NCBI GenBank assembly: GCA_032622095.1
Contig: CP136063.1
Span: 147,803,379-147,867,378 of the forward strand
Direction: 5' to 3'
Source: Siphonodentalium dalli
Taxonomy: Eukaryota > Mollusca > Scaphopoda > Gadilida > Siphonodentaliidae
Length of the DNA stretch: 64,000 nucleotides
Shown here: piece by piece, positions 1 to 11,704 of the stretch
Layout of the letters: every line of letters starts with the position of its first letter
Numbering within the stretch: position 1 is the stretch's first letter
The notes under the pieces: model-generated
Database searches by the model: none
Seen by the model: the letters and a program-made list of their open reading frames with translations, nothing else
What the model was told of the DNA's origin: nothing
Translations under genes and position numbers: made by a program

Positions 1-384
1 TAAAAGAACCCGGGAGAGCCCAGACGGACGCATAGACCCGACCATATTATATATTGATGACTAATGGTTGCGAGGCACTTACTAAAGGTATATTGCAAAT
101 ATTGACTCGCTATCTCGTTCGCGGCCGGCTTCATTGACCCCTTAAATGACGATATGTGCCAGAAGAACATGGCGCAAGCCCGGGCACGCCCGGGCAGGCC
201 CTGGTGGTCTCATGGGCCCGCAGACAGTCTAATATGATGTCATATGGTAGTAGGATACAGAATAAGCATATATTTTGAAAATTGACTTGCTGTGTCGTCC
301 ACCGGCGGGTTTATTAACCCTCTAAATATCGATATTAACTAAAAGAACCCGGGAGAGACCGGACGGACACAGAAACCTGATAGC
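1..384 (-). repeat. Inverted stretch of the 340-bp satellite
   Basis: The sequence reads as the reverse complement of the satellite that fills 385-2375. For example TAAAAGAACCCGGGAGAGCC at 1-20 is the complement of the GGCTCTCCCGGGTTCTTTTA block in the direct array, and the GCCCGGGC-rich block at 178-206 mirrors 650-672. It amounts to slightly more than one monomer. The switch of orientation falls near 380-390, between 'agaaacctga' and 'tagcgaacga'. The left edge is the window edge, so the inverted array may extend further. No coding potential is seen. Confidence 0.85.
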
Positions 385-2375
385 GAACGAGATAGCGAGT
401 CAATATTTGCAATATATACCTTTAGTAAGTGCCTCGCTACCATTAGTCATCAATATATAATATGGTCGGGTCTATGCGTCCGTCTGGGCTCTCCCGGGTT
501 CTTTTAGTCAATATCGGCATTTAAATGGTTAATAAACCCGCCGGTGGACGACACAGCAAGTAAATTTTCCTAATATATGCTTATTCTGTATCCTACTACC
601 ATATGGCATCATATTAGACTGTCTGCGGGCCCATGAGACCACCAAGACCTGCCCGGGCGTGCCCGGGCTTGCGCGTGTTCTTCTGGCGCATATCGTCATT
701 TAAGGGGTTAATGAAGCCGGCCGCGAACGAGATAGCTAGTCAATATTTGCAAGATATACCTTTAGTAAGTGCCTCGCTACCATTAGTCATCAATATATAA
801 TATGGTCGGGTCTATGCTTCCGTCTGGGCTCTCCCGGGTTCTTTTAGTCAATATCGGCATTTAAATGGTTAATAAAGGTGGACGACACAGCAAGTAAATT
901 TTCCTAATATATGCTTATTCTGTATCCTACTACGATATGGCATCATATTAGACGGTCTGCGGGCCCATGAGACCACCAAGACCTGCCCGGGCGTGCCCGG
1001 GCTTGCGCGTGTTCTTCTGGCGCATATCGTCATTTAAGGGGTTAATGAAGCCGGCCGCGAACGAGATAGCTAGTCAATATTTGCAATATATACCTTTAGT
1101 AAGTGCCTCGCTACCATTGGTCATCAATATATAATATGGTCGGGTCTATGCTTCCGTCTGGGCTCTCCCGGGTTCTTTTAGTCAATATCGGCATTTAAAT
1201 GGTTAATAAACCCGCCGGTGGACCACACAGCAAGTCAATTTTCATAATATATGCTTATTCTGTATCCTACTACCATATGACATCATATTAGACTGTCTGC
1301 GGGTCCATGAGATCACCAGGGCCTGCCCGGGCGTGCCAGGGCTTGCGCGTGTTCTTCTGGCGCATATCGTCATTTAAGGGGTTAATGAAGCCGGCCGCGA
1401 ACGAGATAGCGAGTCAATATTTGCAATATATACCTTTAGTAAGTGCCTCGCTACCATTAGTCATCAATATATAATATGGTCGGGTCTATGCGTCCGTCTG
1501 GGCTCTCCCGGGTTCTTTTAGTCAATATCGGCATTTAAATGGTTAATAAACCCGCCGGTGGACGACACAGCAAGTAAATTTTCCTAATATATGCTTATTC
1601 TGTATCCTACTACCATATGGCATCATATTAGACTGTCTGCGGGCCCATGAGACCACCAAGACCTGCCCGGGCGTGCCCGGGCTTGCGCGTGTTCTTCTGG
1701 CGCATATCGTCATTTAAGGGGTTAATGAAGCCGGCCGCGAACGAGATAGCTAGTCAATATTTCCAATATATACCTTTAGTAAGTGCCTCGCTACCATTAG
1801 TCATCAATATATAATATGGTCGGGTCTATGCTTCCGTCTGGGCTCTCCCGGGTTCTTTTAGTCAATATCGGCATTTAAATGGTTAATAAACCCGCCGGTG
1901 GACGACACAGCAAGTAAATTTTCCTAATATATGCTTATTCTGTATCCTACTACGATATGGCATCATATTAGACTGTCTGCGGGCCCATGAGACCACCAAG
2001 ACCTGCCCGGGCGTGCCCGGGCTTGCGCGTGTTCTTCTGGCGCATATCGTCATTTAAGGGGTTAATGAAGCCGGCCGCGAACGAGATAGCTAGTCAATAT
2101 TTGCAATATATACCTTTAGTAAGTGCCTCGCTACCATTAGTCATCAATATATAATATGGTCGGGTCTATGCTTCCGTCTGGGCTCTCCCGGGTTCTTTTA
2201 GTCAATATCGGCATTTAAATGGTTAATAAACCCGCCGGTGGACGACACAGCAAGTAAATTTTCCTAATATATGCTTATTCTGTATCCTACTACGATATGG
2301 CATCATATTAGACTGTCTGCGGGCCCATGAGACCACCAAGACCTGCCCGGGCGTGCCCGGGCGTGCCCGGGCACT
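385..2375 (+). repeat. 340-bp tandem satellite, about six monomers
   Basis: The anchor 'caatattt' following 'gagatagc(g/t)agt' recurs at 401, 741, 1075, 1415, 1755 and 2095, so the period is 340 bp; one unit is 334 bp because a few bases of 'acccgcc' are missing near 877. Each monomer has two related halves of about 170 bp: one holds 'catttaaggggttaatgaag', the other 'catttaaatggttaataaac', each followed by a CCGGC/CCGCCGG block. It is therefore a dimeric, higher-order satellite. Each unit has a G+C-rich end (GCCCGGGCGTGCCCGGGC) and an A+T-rich body with TATATAATATGG. Monomers are nearly identical, which suggests recent homogenisation. The array ends in an extra GCCCGGGCGT repeat at about 2350-2372. 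Confidence 0.92.
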
Positions 2376-3900
2376 AATTAGTCACACCGGTCTACACGGC
2401 CACTTTTTTTCTTGTTAACACTGGTTAACATTGCTTAAATGTTGAAGGACATAATAAGAAACAAAATGAGTGTGGTAAAGTTAAGTCCCAGGGGGGGGGG
2501 GGGGTGCAATGGTGCCCCTATTAGCTCCCGGACTAATAATCAGTATCAGTATCATTTATTTCGAAACAAGTCATCCGACTTTTTGTTCCGATTTGAAACA
2601 TGGATATAAATTATAACGTAATCATAAAAACAATATGTTAAAATCACTCATCGTACTCATATTTCTTGCTATAGTCATATAGTCATAATATATGGGTGAT
2701 CATCCATGGCGCAGATTGTCGGAAAATTATGCGTTTGTGGGCTGTAATTTCGCTATATGACGAGATGTTTTTGCAACATTTTGTATCAAATACAAATGAT
2801 TTCGACAGTTAATTGATCCAGGAATATTTTGCCAACAAGGACTATCAGCCTTGCTCGAAAAATACCCACCACAAACAGGGTGCGGCATTTAACATGGCCG
2901 CCAAACCTCTGTTTTCTAACGTCAAAATGCTGACTTTTATATCATTGTATATATATAGCTATAGCAATTTATGCGTTTATTTAATGCTGGGTCAGATAAT
3001 TTGTCATGGCAGAATTCTCCGGGTGACAACTCACTATATGGGTGATCATCCGTATTCTATAATTCTTTTGAAATTTTGGGTTGATACCATCAAATTGCGA
3101 CCGGTTGCCATGGCAAATGATATTCGGAAAAGTATGCGTTTGGGGGCTGTAATTTCGCTATATGACGATATACGACATTTTGAATAAAATGTAATTAATT
3201 TCCAAAGTTATAATGATCCAAGAATATACTTAAATTGCTCTCGCGTCTGGTTCCTTCCGCTGAAGAGGTCAAGATCCACCTGTCATGGACCGACATAGCA
3301 AGTCGCCAGCGCGCAATTGGCGGTTATATTTATTGTCCTGGATGGCACGTAAAAGTTTATTGCAGGCGTGTAGGCTGGCGCGCATGTACATATAATTTGG
3401 TGGTTGACAACCAATGCCAATGGCATTGTTAAAAGCTAAACAAAGCAAAGAAACGACGTGCAGTTTGACCCAACTACAACTTAGTACAAGGCAAAACGCG
3501 ATACTAGTAAAAACAAAGCAAATGCGTCACTCAGATCGGTGTTCATGTCTAGTTACTTCCCATTGAGTGCATGCGATCAAATGGCGCCGAATTTCTGGGT
3601 TATCAAGCCTAGCTATAGAATGTGCAGCAATGAGAGTGATCGAGTGCCAACCGAAAACTTGTCTGTAGACGCGTCTGCTGCTTACTGGGCGCCGCCCAGG
3701 AACAATGACGTTACGAATCACGGCATAAGACCCCCACGAGACGTCAGAAATAGGTTGCATCGTCCTGGACCCCTCGTTGTGCGATCGGCCTATATTGACA
3801 ACATGTTAATCTGCGCAAAAACATTTAATTATAAAAGAATAATTCGCTGAGAACAAGTGCATGAAGTGGGAAACGGATATATATGGATGTACTTGCATTT
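2376..3900. repeat. Non-coding stretch with a diverged direct repeat pair
   Basis: A long G run lies at about 2491-2504. Two diverged direct copies of one element start at 'tatgggtgatcatcc' (about 2692 and 3040); both continue through 'tatgcgtttg-gggctgtaatttcgctatatgacga' and end with 'atgatccaagaatat' or its variant 'ttgatccaggaatatt' (about 2813 and 3212). Open frames at 2813-3187, 3235-3432 and 3527-3850 on both strands have no family signature and partly lie in this repeat. I do not call them genes. The stretch may hold further exons of the minus-strand PAN gene, but I could not find one with a convincing acceptor. Confidence 0.55.
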
Positions 3901-3909
3901 AAAACTCAC

Positions 3910-4275
3910 CTCGGGACGTAGAAGAGTAAAATCACTTCCAACTGTTCTGAAAATAGATGCTCCAGTTTGAGGCGATATCGGCGAGTGGAGAATATCATTT
4001 TCAGTTAAAAGAACACACCGTTTCCACGACTTCCCGTCCTGTTGATTCTTCTCAAATTGGAAGGCGTCGCACGTTCTGGCCACCGTGCATTTTTCAGCAC
4101 ATTCGATCAGGCTACGGACGCGTACATCTTCGCCGCATGTCCCAGTTAAAACAGCGTCGCTTGAAAACTTCTGGTATCCGAGGCCTCTGAGCACTCCCTG
4201 TGTGCATGATGGGGTAGAGAGCAAAATAAAAGCTGATGCGCAATAGAGCCAAATACTGCACATGGTAGAAACCAT
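3910..4275 (-). CDS. First exon of a secreted PAN/apple-domain protein (partial)
   Basis: Seen: an ATG at 4275 opens a 122-codon frame. It begins with a signal-peptide-like stretch (residues 1-26: MVSTMCSIWLY..., hydrophobic core, Ser/Thr/Cys before a likely cleavage). A cysteine-spaced module follows at about residues 45-105 (G-TCGED...ECAEKCTVARTCDAFQFEK...KRCVLL), which is the layout of a PAN/apple fold: paired CxxxC cysteines, 'C..F.F' and a later 'C.LL'. The frame runs into a good donor, GAG|GTGAGT, read on the minus strand at 3910/3909-3904, so the exon ends in phase 0 after LLRPE. A second in-frame ATG is codon 5. Known: PAN/apple modules bind proteins or carbohydrates in secreted or surface proteins. 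Inferred: exon 1 of a multi-exon secreted or membrane protein; downstream exons (towards coordinate 1) were not found. Confidence 0.6.
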
Positions 4276-4340
4276 GGCCCAGCATATGTGTACCGACGAA
4301 GAACTGATGGCTGGCTCTGTATGTGCGGCCTTGTAATTGC

Positions 4341-4350
4341 GCTATATAAT
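4341..4350 (-). promoter_or_regulatory. TATA box of the PAN/apple gene
   Basis: Read on the minus strand the sequence is ATTATATAGC, about 66-75 bases upstream of the ATG at 4275. A transcription start about 30 bases downstream would fall near 4310-4320, in 'acatacagagccagcc', leaving a short 5' leader. This is inferred from position and sequence only. Confidence 0.45.
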
Positions 4351-5739
4351 GGTCATCGAGCCTTGCCCGGAGACACTCGATCCATCGCCTATAACGTTAA
4401 TTGATGTGCACTATCAACGCATTATATAGCCCCATTTACAGCCTTGTGCAATCCGATATGATGGGATTGCAAATTTACTTTGTGAAGTTTTACTAATCGA
4501 TTTGTGCTCTTTGCATCGATTGATTCAGGATAATTAATTAACTTGGTGTTTGTACAATATGATACCTTAAGTGCTCAATACATTTCCGAAGACAGGTCCA
4601 ACACTGGCATATGTGTTCGCCCGGAGGGATCTTGCGTTTCTTAGAAACACCATGCTAGGAGGGATTGTGGGAAGAACATTAATGGATAAGAAAATCCAGT
4701 TCACTTAATTGGAAGGCCACAGGAACGCGTGTTGTTGGCTAGGCATGCAGCCTGTGTCTTTGTTGTGCGTAGAAAGAGACTTCCAATTTGAATTCCCCCA
4801 CCTATGCTCTGATGAAAATTTAATAATATCAAATTTATATATCGAAAAAATATAAGAATCAAGTCACGTATTGTCGGCGTTTATCGACGAATTTGTTCTG
4901 AAATCTTCTGCATATGTATGTTTTGAGATACTTTTTACCAAATCATGTGTATACCTAATTTTGGGGTTCGAACGAGCCATGTCCGTTCAAAGCCACAATA
5001 CAGTGGATGCATGGAGGTTTAGATTCCCAAATTATATACCTATAGTATAATTCTCGCTTGCGTTACATATCGGTCCAGTTCCGGATATAAAAAATAGCTC
5101 GACATGCTACGGCCGAAATACTTTTAAATGGACTTTATATGCCGCGGAAAGTCTATTGCACTCGTATAATTTAGAATTTTCTCCAGCACGAAAGTCTATT
5201 CCTGCGTGATATGAATGAATAAAGAGTGCCTGTGACTCTTTCGTTCGAAAATTTGGTATGCTTTATTGCTAGACATGATTTAACATATTACATGCAAAAA
5301 CATATATACATATATACAAATGTGGATTAGGATGCCTACAGTGAGAGACAGACACAGGCCATTGGACCGACAACTGTATATGCCACCAAGTCCTTTGATG
5401 TGACCCAAACATGCATTGGTACTATATATGCAGTATAGCGTATATGCCCAGGAACTGTGTTGTGGAAGGAATAATTTTAATGGCCTTGCACTGTGTTTCT
5501 CCACAGATCTGAGGCAATTATATGGCAGTGTACGTTAGACTGTATGGCTATTGTTTTGCATAAAGGGCAACGTGAACAGTGCACACCCACACCGAGAAAG
5601 CAGGGGCTAGATAAATGTATCCCCTGTGTGAGACAATTAGGACGTGGTGAAAGTGATGCCCAAATACCCACTTCATGCTGTATTCTCTCATGGCTAGCTT
5701 CAAATATATAGCCACATTTTTCAATACGGCTATATTCTC
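4351..5739. other. Intergenic stretch, nothing recognised
   Basis: No gene, repeat family or splice-bounded exon recognised. Short open frames at 5280-5711 on both strands overlap one another and lack any motif. The right end (about 5700-5740) is probably the 3' tail of the LINE remnant that follows. Confidence 0.4.
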
Positions 5740-6356
5740 AACGTAGAGAAGTTTGTGAAATTTATACACGTTTGGGTATTTCCAGTAATATTCGGGAATA
5801 TACTTTTGTCTAATTTCTGAGAAACATATGCAAGTTATCATCAGGTGATATTCGTCCCCTATTCCATTTTTACACAAGGTACATAATCTCTCTTATTTGT
5901 TCGTTTTCTTCCACCACCCATGCACTCTCAATGGCAAGCCTATGATTCGATGTCCTAATCTTCATAACATATTCAGATAAGTGGCTTGGCAAATCTGTTA
6001 GGTATTTTCTCATTAGGGGGGGGGGGGGGGACGGGGTTATAGCTCTATAGGGATGGCCCCTCGATGTGGATGCTACACTTGTGCTCCATTCTTGTATAAA
6101 CTGATCTGTCAAAATTCGTTTAAGTAATTGTATTTTCGCTCTAGACAACTCTGTTTGTTCTTCCCACATATAATTGAGGCCTGTCCCGTTTATAGTTTTC
6201 TGTATGAACACCATCCATCTTAATTTTGTATCGAACATTGGGTCGCGCTCGTGGATAACTTTGGTCAGTTTGTATACATTTTTCGTGATTTCGGATCCTT
6301 CATTTGAGAGCAATTTTAATAGTTGGAAAATTGATATGACTTCAGTATATGTTTAG
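5740..6356 (-). pseudogene. Decayed LINE reverse-transcriptase C-terminus with CCHC knuckle
   Basis: Minus-strand translation gives two adjoining frames. The upstream one (6313 to about 5880) has the linker typical of LINE C-termini (...LRWMVFIQ...LNYMWEEQ..., then SNHRLAIESAWVVEE). The downstream one (about 5890-5740) reads ERLCTLCKNGIGDEYHLMIT-C, a C-x2-C-x8-H-x4-C knuckle, followed by FSEIRQKYIPEYYW and VYKFHKLL. This is the usual post-RT end of non-LTR retrotransposons in invertebrates. A one-base frameshift near 5885-5895 separates the frames, and a G/C homopolymer at about 6016-6029 codes for a proline run. No RT catalytic YxDD block is present, so it is a 5'-truncated dead copy. Confidence 0.72.
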
Positions 6357-7094
6357 GATTATATGTGAGGTTTATATGTACTGGTCGTTCGTGTGTTTTT
6401 CGAATTTTATATTGCGAATACTAATACTAATAAATACTAAAAATACTAATAAATTACGTGCACATAACGTTTGATGTTCACGAGCTAGCCATGTATATGT
6501 ACTCCGTCCGATTTGACACCAAATAATCAGAATTTCCTGAACCAAATTTCCACTGACCAGTCACTTGAAAAATACTTGAACCAACCATCATTATTATCAA
6601 ACATAGAGTAATCACGAAAATCTACAAAAGCTTCCACAATAATACGACGAAAATGTGTACAGAAGTTCACAATTAATAACGCTCTTTAATAACTACCAAT
6701 TTTCTGCATCGAAATCACGAACGCTCTTTATCAGATGTGATCAATTGACTTTTTGCTCGCCTGACCACAGGCTCCTGGGGATATACCAAAATACCAATAA
6801 AGACTATACCTGCGACAAGACCGATTTCGGCTAAAACCACACCAACTGTTAAAACCATTATAAATTCTAGAAATCGGTCAGTTTAACCAAATTACCCCCA
6901 GATGTGTCTTATTGGCAATAAAATTCCCTTTCAATTGACTTATCGAAATTTAACTCAGCGAAGTCGAGATATCGTATCGGAAGTTAACGAAATCTGCCGA
7001 AGAAATAGGGTCATCTTCGTTGTCCGCTCAGATGTCTTTGTCCCAGTAACTATACAATAAATATTTTCGAGCAATAATTTGTCGCGAACGTGTA
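6357..7094. other. A+T-rich stretch, nothing recognised
   Basis: Upstream (on the minus strand) of the LINE remnant. It has a short 'aatactaataa' run near 6417-6450. I see no exon, RT block or terminal repeat. Confidence 0.4.
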
Positions 7095-7422
7095 CTTAAA
7101 CGCGATGACATAACCCTACCAAAAAAAAGAAGAAAGATGCATACATCAAATCACCCATGAATTATTTTATAAAGAATTAATCACGTATATTTGAGAAATA
7201 TTATATATTGAATTTGAAACGTCAAAAATACTTATCTGTATATAGTTGAGGTAGTCTAAACTTAAACGCGAAGACATAACCCTGCGAAAAAAAAGATGCA
7301 TACATCATATGTCGCATGAAATATTTTATAAAGAATTAGTCGCGTATATTTGAGAAATATTATATATTGAATTTGAAACTTGAAAAATACGCATCTATAT
7401 ATAGTTGAGGTAGTCTAAATAT
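7095..7422 (+). repeat. Two-copy tandem duplication, about 165 bp each
   Basis: 'cttaaacgcgatgacataac' near 7096 and 'cttaaacgcgaagacataac' at 7260 each begin a unit that continues through 'gatgcatacatca', 'tttataaagaatta' and 'gaaatattatatattgaatt' and ends with 'agttgaggtagtctaaa'. The copies differ by scattered substitutions and short indels. No coding potential. Confidence 0.8.
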
Positions 7423-7879
7423 CTGACATATATATTACAAGAAAACCATAATCAGAAATGGTAACGCCCTCAGGATCATATTATTAGCCATAAATATAAA
7501 TTATAATATAAAATATATTGGTTACATGAATTCACCGCCTCAGAATTCCGTTAAAACAACTAATCCTTCGAATTATTAAAAAAACTACGGCTTATTACTG
7601 CAGGTTTCTCATTCACCACACCAGAAAGCTTCTAAATGCGGATAAAAAATCGGAGGTATTGTGTTCCGGCCAAGAGTGCATGGTCCAGCCATTGTTCATA
7701 CCTAAACATCGAAAGCAATTAACGCGGTCATAATGGTTACATACTGCAACTATAAGACATCCAGCGGATACACACCCCACGAAACCCCGAAATGTGTTGC
7801 GGCTGCGAGGAATCCCATCGCTATAGCTCAATTTGACACTGCCAGATTAGTCTTCCTACAATATCCATAAACAAGATCA
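7423..7879. other. Left flank of the Helitron array
   Basis: No gene recognised. The stretch around 7490-7560 ('tataaaatatattgg...cctcagaattccgttaaaac') resembles the right flank at about 18255-18325 ('tataaaatatatcgg...aactcagaattccgttaaaat'), so the array sits between two diverged copies of another dispersed repeat. Position 7879 is A, the base expected before a Helitron 5' TC. Confidence 0.45.
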
Positions 7880-7914
7880 TCTATTATATATTTTGAAAGA
7901 TCTGTGTGTGTGTT

Positions 7915-7958
<44 letters not shown>

Positions 7959-8639
7959 AAATCGATGGACTCAAAAACGACTAAGCCAATTTCGATGAAA
8001 TTTGGTATTTGGATGTGTTTTCGGCCGGAGACGAACATAGGCATATTTATTTGTCCGTGCGAGGTCAACTTTTCACGTGCGGAGGTCAAATCTGTTTTTA
8101 CGCCGTTTTTGCGCTAATATATTTCAGTTCGGTGCTCACAAATCGATTCGATATAGCGCGAATAATAAATTGCCAGTCATATAATTTGCACGGTTAGAAT
8201 CTGTGGCGTGTCCTCTTTCCAACGATATATAATATGTATGTATCCGTTTTAGTTATCTGCCTCAATTATTAGGTACAAGTGGTCCGATGCTTTTATCGGG
8301 ATAAAATCAATGCGTAATTTCTATGACGTCGTCAGAGGTCATAAAGTTAGATTACGTTAACTCTCACCCTGCCGATGCATTTGACTGTGTCGCGTTAACT
8401 CATCACCGGCCGAGGTATCCGCAAATGACATTGGGCTATATATCTCTGAAACGGGTGTAGCTATCGACTTGAAATTAGGTATGTGAATGTATCTTGCCCC
8501 GGATACGAATTTTATCGGGTCGCCGAGCACGTGCGACACCAGCTTCGCGCATGCGCAGACCAGATCTAGGAAACGGGTGGAGCTATCGACTTGAAATTTG
8601 GTTTTTGAATAGCCCGGACGAAGTCGGGTCACCTTCTAG
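7880..8639 (+). mobile_element. Helitron copy 1
   Basis: 760 bp with TC start and CTAG end. The (TG)n tract at about 7902-7954 is the longest of the array and accounts for most of the excess over 738 bp. The variant 'ctctgaaacgggtg' at 8453 separates it from the other copies. Confidence 0.88.
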
Positions 8640-9377
8640 TCTATTATATATTTTGAAAGATCTGTGTGTTTGTTTGTGTGTGTGTGTGTGTGTTTGAAAT
8701 CGATGGACTCAAAAACGACTAAGCCAATTTCGATGAAATTTGGTATTTGGATGTGTTTTCGGCCGGAGACGAACATAGGCATATTTATTTGTCCGTGCGA
8801 GGTCAACTTTTCACGTGCGGAGGTCAAATCTGTTTTTACGCCGTTTTTGCGCTAATATATTTCAGTTCGGTGCTCACAAATCGATTCGATATAGCGCGAA
8901 TAATAAATTGCCAGTCATATAATTTGCACGGTTAGAATCTGTGGCGTGTCCTCTTTCCAACGATATATAATATGTATGTATCCGTTTTAGTTATCTGCCT
9001 CAATTATTAGGTACAAGTGGTCCGATGCTTTTATCGGGATAAAATCAATGCGTAATTTCTATGACGTCGTCAGAGGTCATAAAGTTAGATTACGTTAACT
9101 CTCACCCTGCCGATGCATTTGACTGTGTCGCGTTAACTCATCACCGGCCGAGGTATCCGCAAATGACATTGGGCTATATATCTCGGAAACGGGTGTAGCT
9201 ATCGACTTGAAATTTGGTATGTGAATGTATCTTGCCCCGGATACGAATTTTATCGGGTCGCCGAGCACGTGCGACACCAGCTTCGCGCATGCGCAGACCA
9301 GATCTAGGAAACGGGTGGAGCTATCGACTTGAAATTTGGTTTTTGAATAGCCCGGACGAAGTCGGGTCACCTTCTAG
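8640..9377 (+). mobile_element. Helitron copy 2
   Basis: 738 bp, starting directly after the CTAG of copy 1. Carries the 'gtccgatgcttttatcggga' and 'gcgtgtcctctttcc' variants shared with copies 1, 4, 5 and 6. Confidence 0.88.
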
Positions 9378-10228
9378 TCTATTATATATTTTGAAAGATC
9401 TGTGTGTTTGTGTGTGTGTGTGTTTGAAATCGATGGACTCGAAAACGACTAAGCCAATTTCGATGAAATTTGGTATTTTAGGGTATTTTCGGCCGGAGAC
9501 GAACATAGGCATATTTATTTGTCCGTGCGAGGTCAACTTTTCACGTGCGGAGGTCAAATCTATTTTTACGCCGTTTTGCGCTAATATATTTCAGTTCGGT
9601 GCTCACAAATCGATACGATATAGCGCGAATAATAAATTGCCAGTCATATAATTTGCACGGTTAGAATCTGTGTGGCTTCATCTTTCCAACGATATATAAT
9701 ATGTATGTATCCGTTTTAGTTATCTGCCTCAATTATTAGGTACAAGTGGTACGATGCTTTTATCAGGATAAAATCAATGCGTAATTTCTATGACGTCGTC
9801 AGAGGTCATAAAGTTAGATTACGTTAACTCTCACCCTGCCGATGCATTTGACTGTGTCGCGTTAACTCATCACCGGCCGAGGTATCCGCAAATGACATTG
9901 GGCTATATATCTCGTAAACGGGTGTAGCTATCGACTTGAAATTTGGTATGTGAATGTATCTTGCCCCGGATACGAATTTTATCGGGTCGCCGAGCACGTG
10001 CGACGCCAGCTTCGCGCATGCGCAGACGAGATCTCGAAAACGGGTTGAGATATTGACTTTAAATTTGGTATGTGAATGTATCTTGCCCCGGATACGAATT
10101 TTATCGGGTCGCCGAGCACGTGCGACACCAGCTTCGCGCATGCGCAGACCAGATCTAGGAAACGGGTGGAGCAATCGACTTGAAATTTGTTTTTTTAATA
10201 GCCCGGACGAAGTCGGGTCACCTTCTAG
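9378..10228 (+). mobile_element. Helitron copy 3, longer variant
   Basis: 851 bp. It has an additional ~113-bp internal module near its 3' end: the block from 'gaaacgggt' to 'cgcatgcgcagac' occurs twice before the terminal block. It shares with copy 7 the variants 'gtgtggcttcatctttcc' (about 9670) and 'gtacgatgcttttatcagga' (about 9748), so copies 3 and 7 form a subfamily. Confidence 0.88.
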
Positions 10229-10966
10229 TCTATTATATATTTTGAAAGATCTGTGTGTTTGTTTGTGTGTGTGTGTGTGTGTTTGAAATCGATGGACTCA
10301 AAAACGACTAAGCCAATTTCGATGAAATTTGGTATTTGGATGTGTTTTCGGCCGGAGACGAACATAGGCATATTTATTTGTCCGTGCGAGGTCAACTTTT
10401 CACGTGCGGAGGTCAAATCTGTTTTTACGCCGTTTTTGCGCTAATATATTTCAGTTCGGTGCTCACAAATCGATTCGATATAGCGCGAATAATAAATTGC
10501 CAGTCATATAATTTGCACGGTTAGAATCTGTGGCGTGTCCTCTTTCCAACGATATATAATATGTATGTATCCGTTTTAGTTATCTGCCTCAATTATTAGG
10601 TACAAGTGGTCCGATGCTTTTATCGGGATAAAATCAATGCGTAATTTCTATGACGTCGTCAGAGGTCATAAAGTTAGATTACGTTAACTCTCACCCTGCC
10701 GATGCATTTGACTGTGTCGCGTTAACTCATCACCGGCCGAGGTATCCGCAAATGACATTGGGCTATATATCTCGTAAACGGGTGTAGCTATCGACTTGAA
10801 ATTTGGTATGTGAATGTATCTTGCCCCGGATACGAATTTTATCGGGTCGCCGAGCACGTGCGACACCAGCTTCGCGCATGCGCAGACCAGATCTAGGAAA
10901 CGGGTGGAGCTATCGACTTGAAATTTGGTTTTTGAATAGCCCGGACGAAGTCGGGTCACCTTCTAG
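10229..10966 (+). mobile_element. Helitron copy 4
   Basis: 738 bp. It carries 'ctcgtaaacgggtg' at about 10772, a variant otherwise seen in copy 3. Confidence 0.88.
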
Positions 10967-11704
10967 TCTATTATATATTTTGAAAGATCTGTGTGTTTGT
11001 TTGTGTGTGTGTGTGTGTGTTTGAAATCGATGGACTCAAAAACGACTAAGCCAATTTCGATGAAATTTGGTATTTGGATGTGTTTTCGGCCGGAGACGAA
11101 CATAGGCATATTTATTTGTCCGTGCGAGGTCAACTTTTCACGTGCGGAGGTCAAATCTGTTTTTACGCCGTTTTTGCGCTAATATATTTCAGTTCGGTGC
11201 TCACAAATCGATTCGATATAGCGCGAATAATAAATTGCCAGTCATATAATTTGCACGGTTAGAATCTGTGGCGTGTCCTCTTTCCAACGATATATAATAT
11301 GTATGTATCCGTTTTAGTTATCTGCCTCAATTATTAGGTACAAGTGGTCCGATGCTTTTATCGGGATAAAATCAATGCGTAATTTCTATGACGTCGTCAG
11401 AGGTCATAAAGTTAGATTACGTTAACTCTCACCCTGCCGATGCATTTGACTGTGTCGCGTTAACTCATCACCGGCCGAGGTATCCGCAAATGACATTGGG
11501 CTATATATCTCGGAAACGGGTGTAGCTATCGACTTGAAATTTGGTATGTGAATGTATCTTGCCCCGGATACGAATTTTATCGGGTCGCCGAGCACGTGCG
11601 ACACCAGCTTCGCGCATGCGCAGACCAGATCTAGGAAACGGGTGGAGCTATCGACTTGAAATTTGGTTTTTGAATAGCCCGGACGAAGTCGGGTCACCTT
11701 CTAG
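10967..11704 (+). mobile_element. Helitron copy 5
   Basis: 738 bp, nearly identical to copy 2, including 'ctcggaaacgggtg'. Confidence 0.88.

Noticed and set aside
3527-3850. Overlapping frames on both strands, considered as the next PAN-gene exon
   Set aside because: No acceptor on the minus strand leads into an open frame in the phase required by the donor at 3910.
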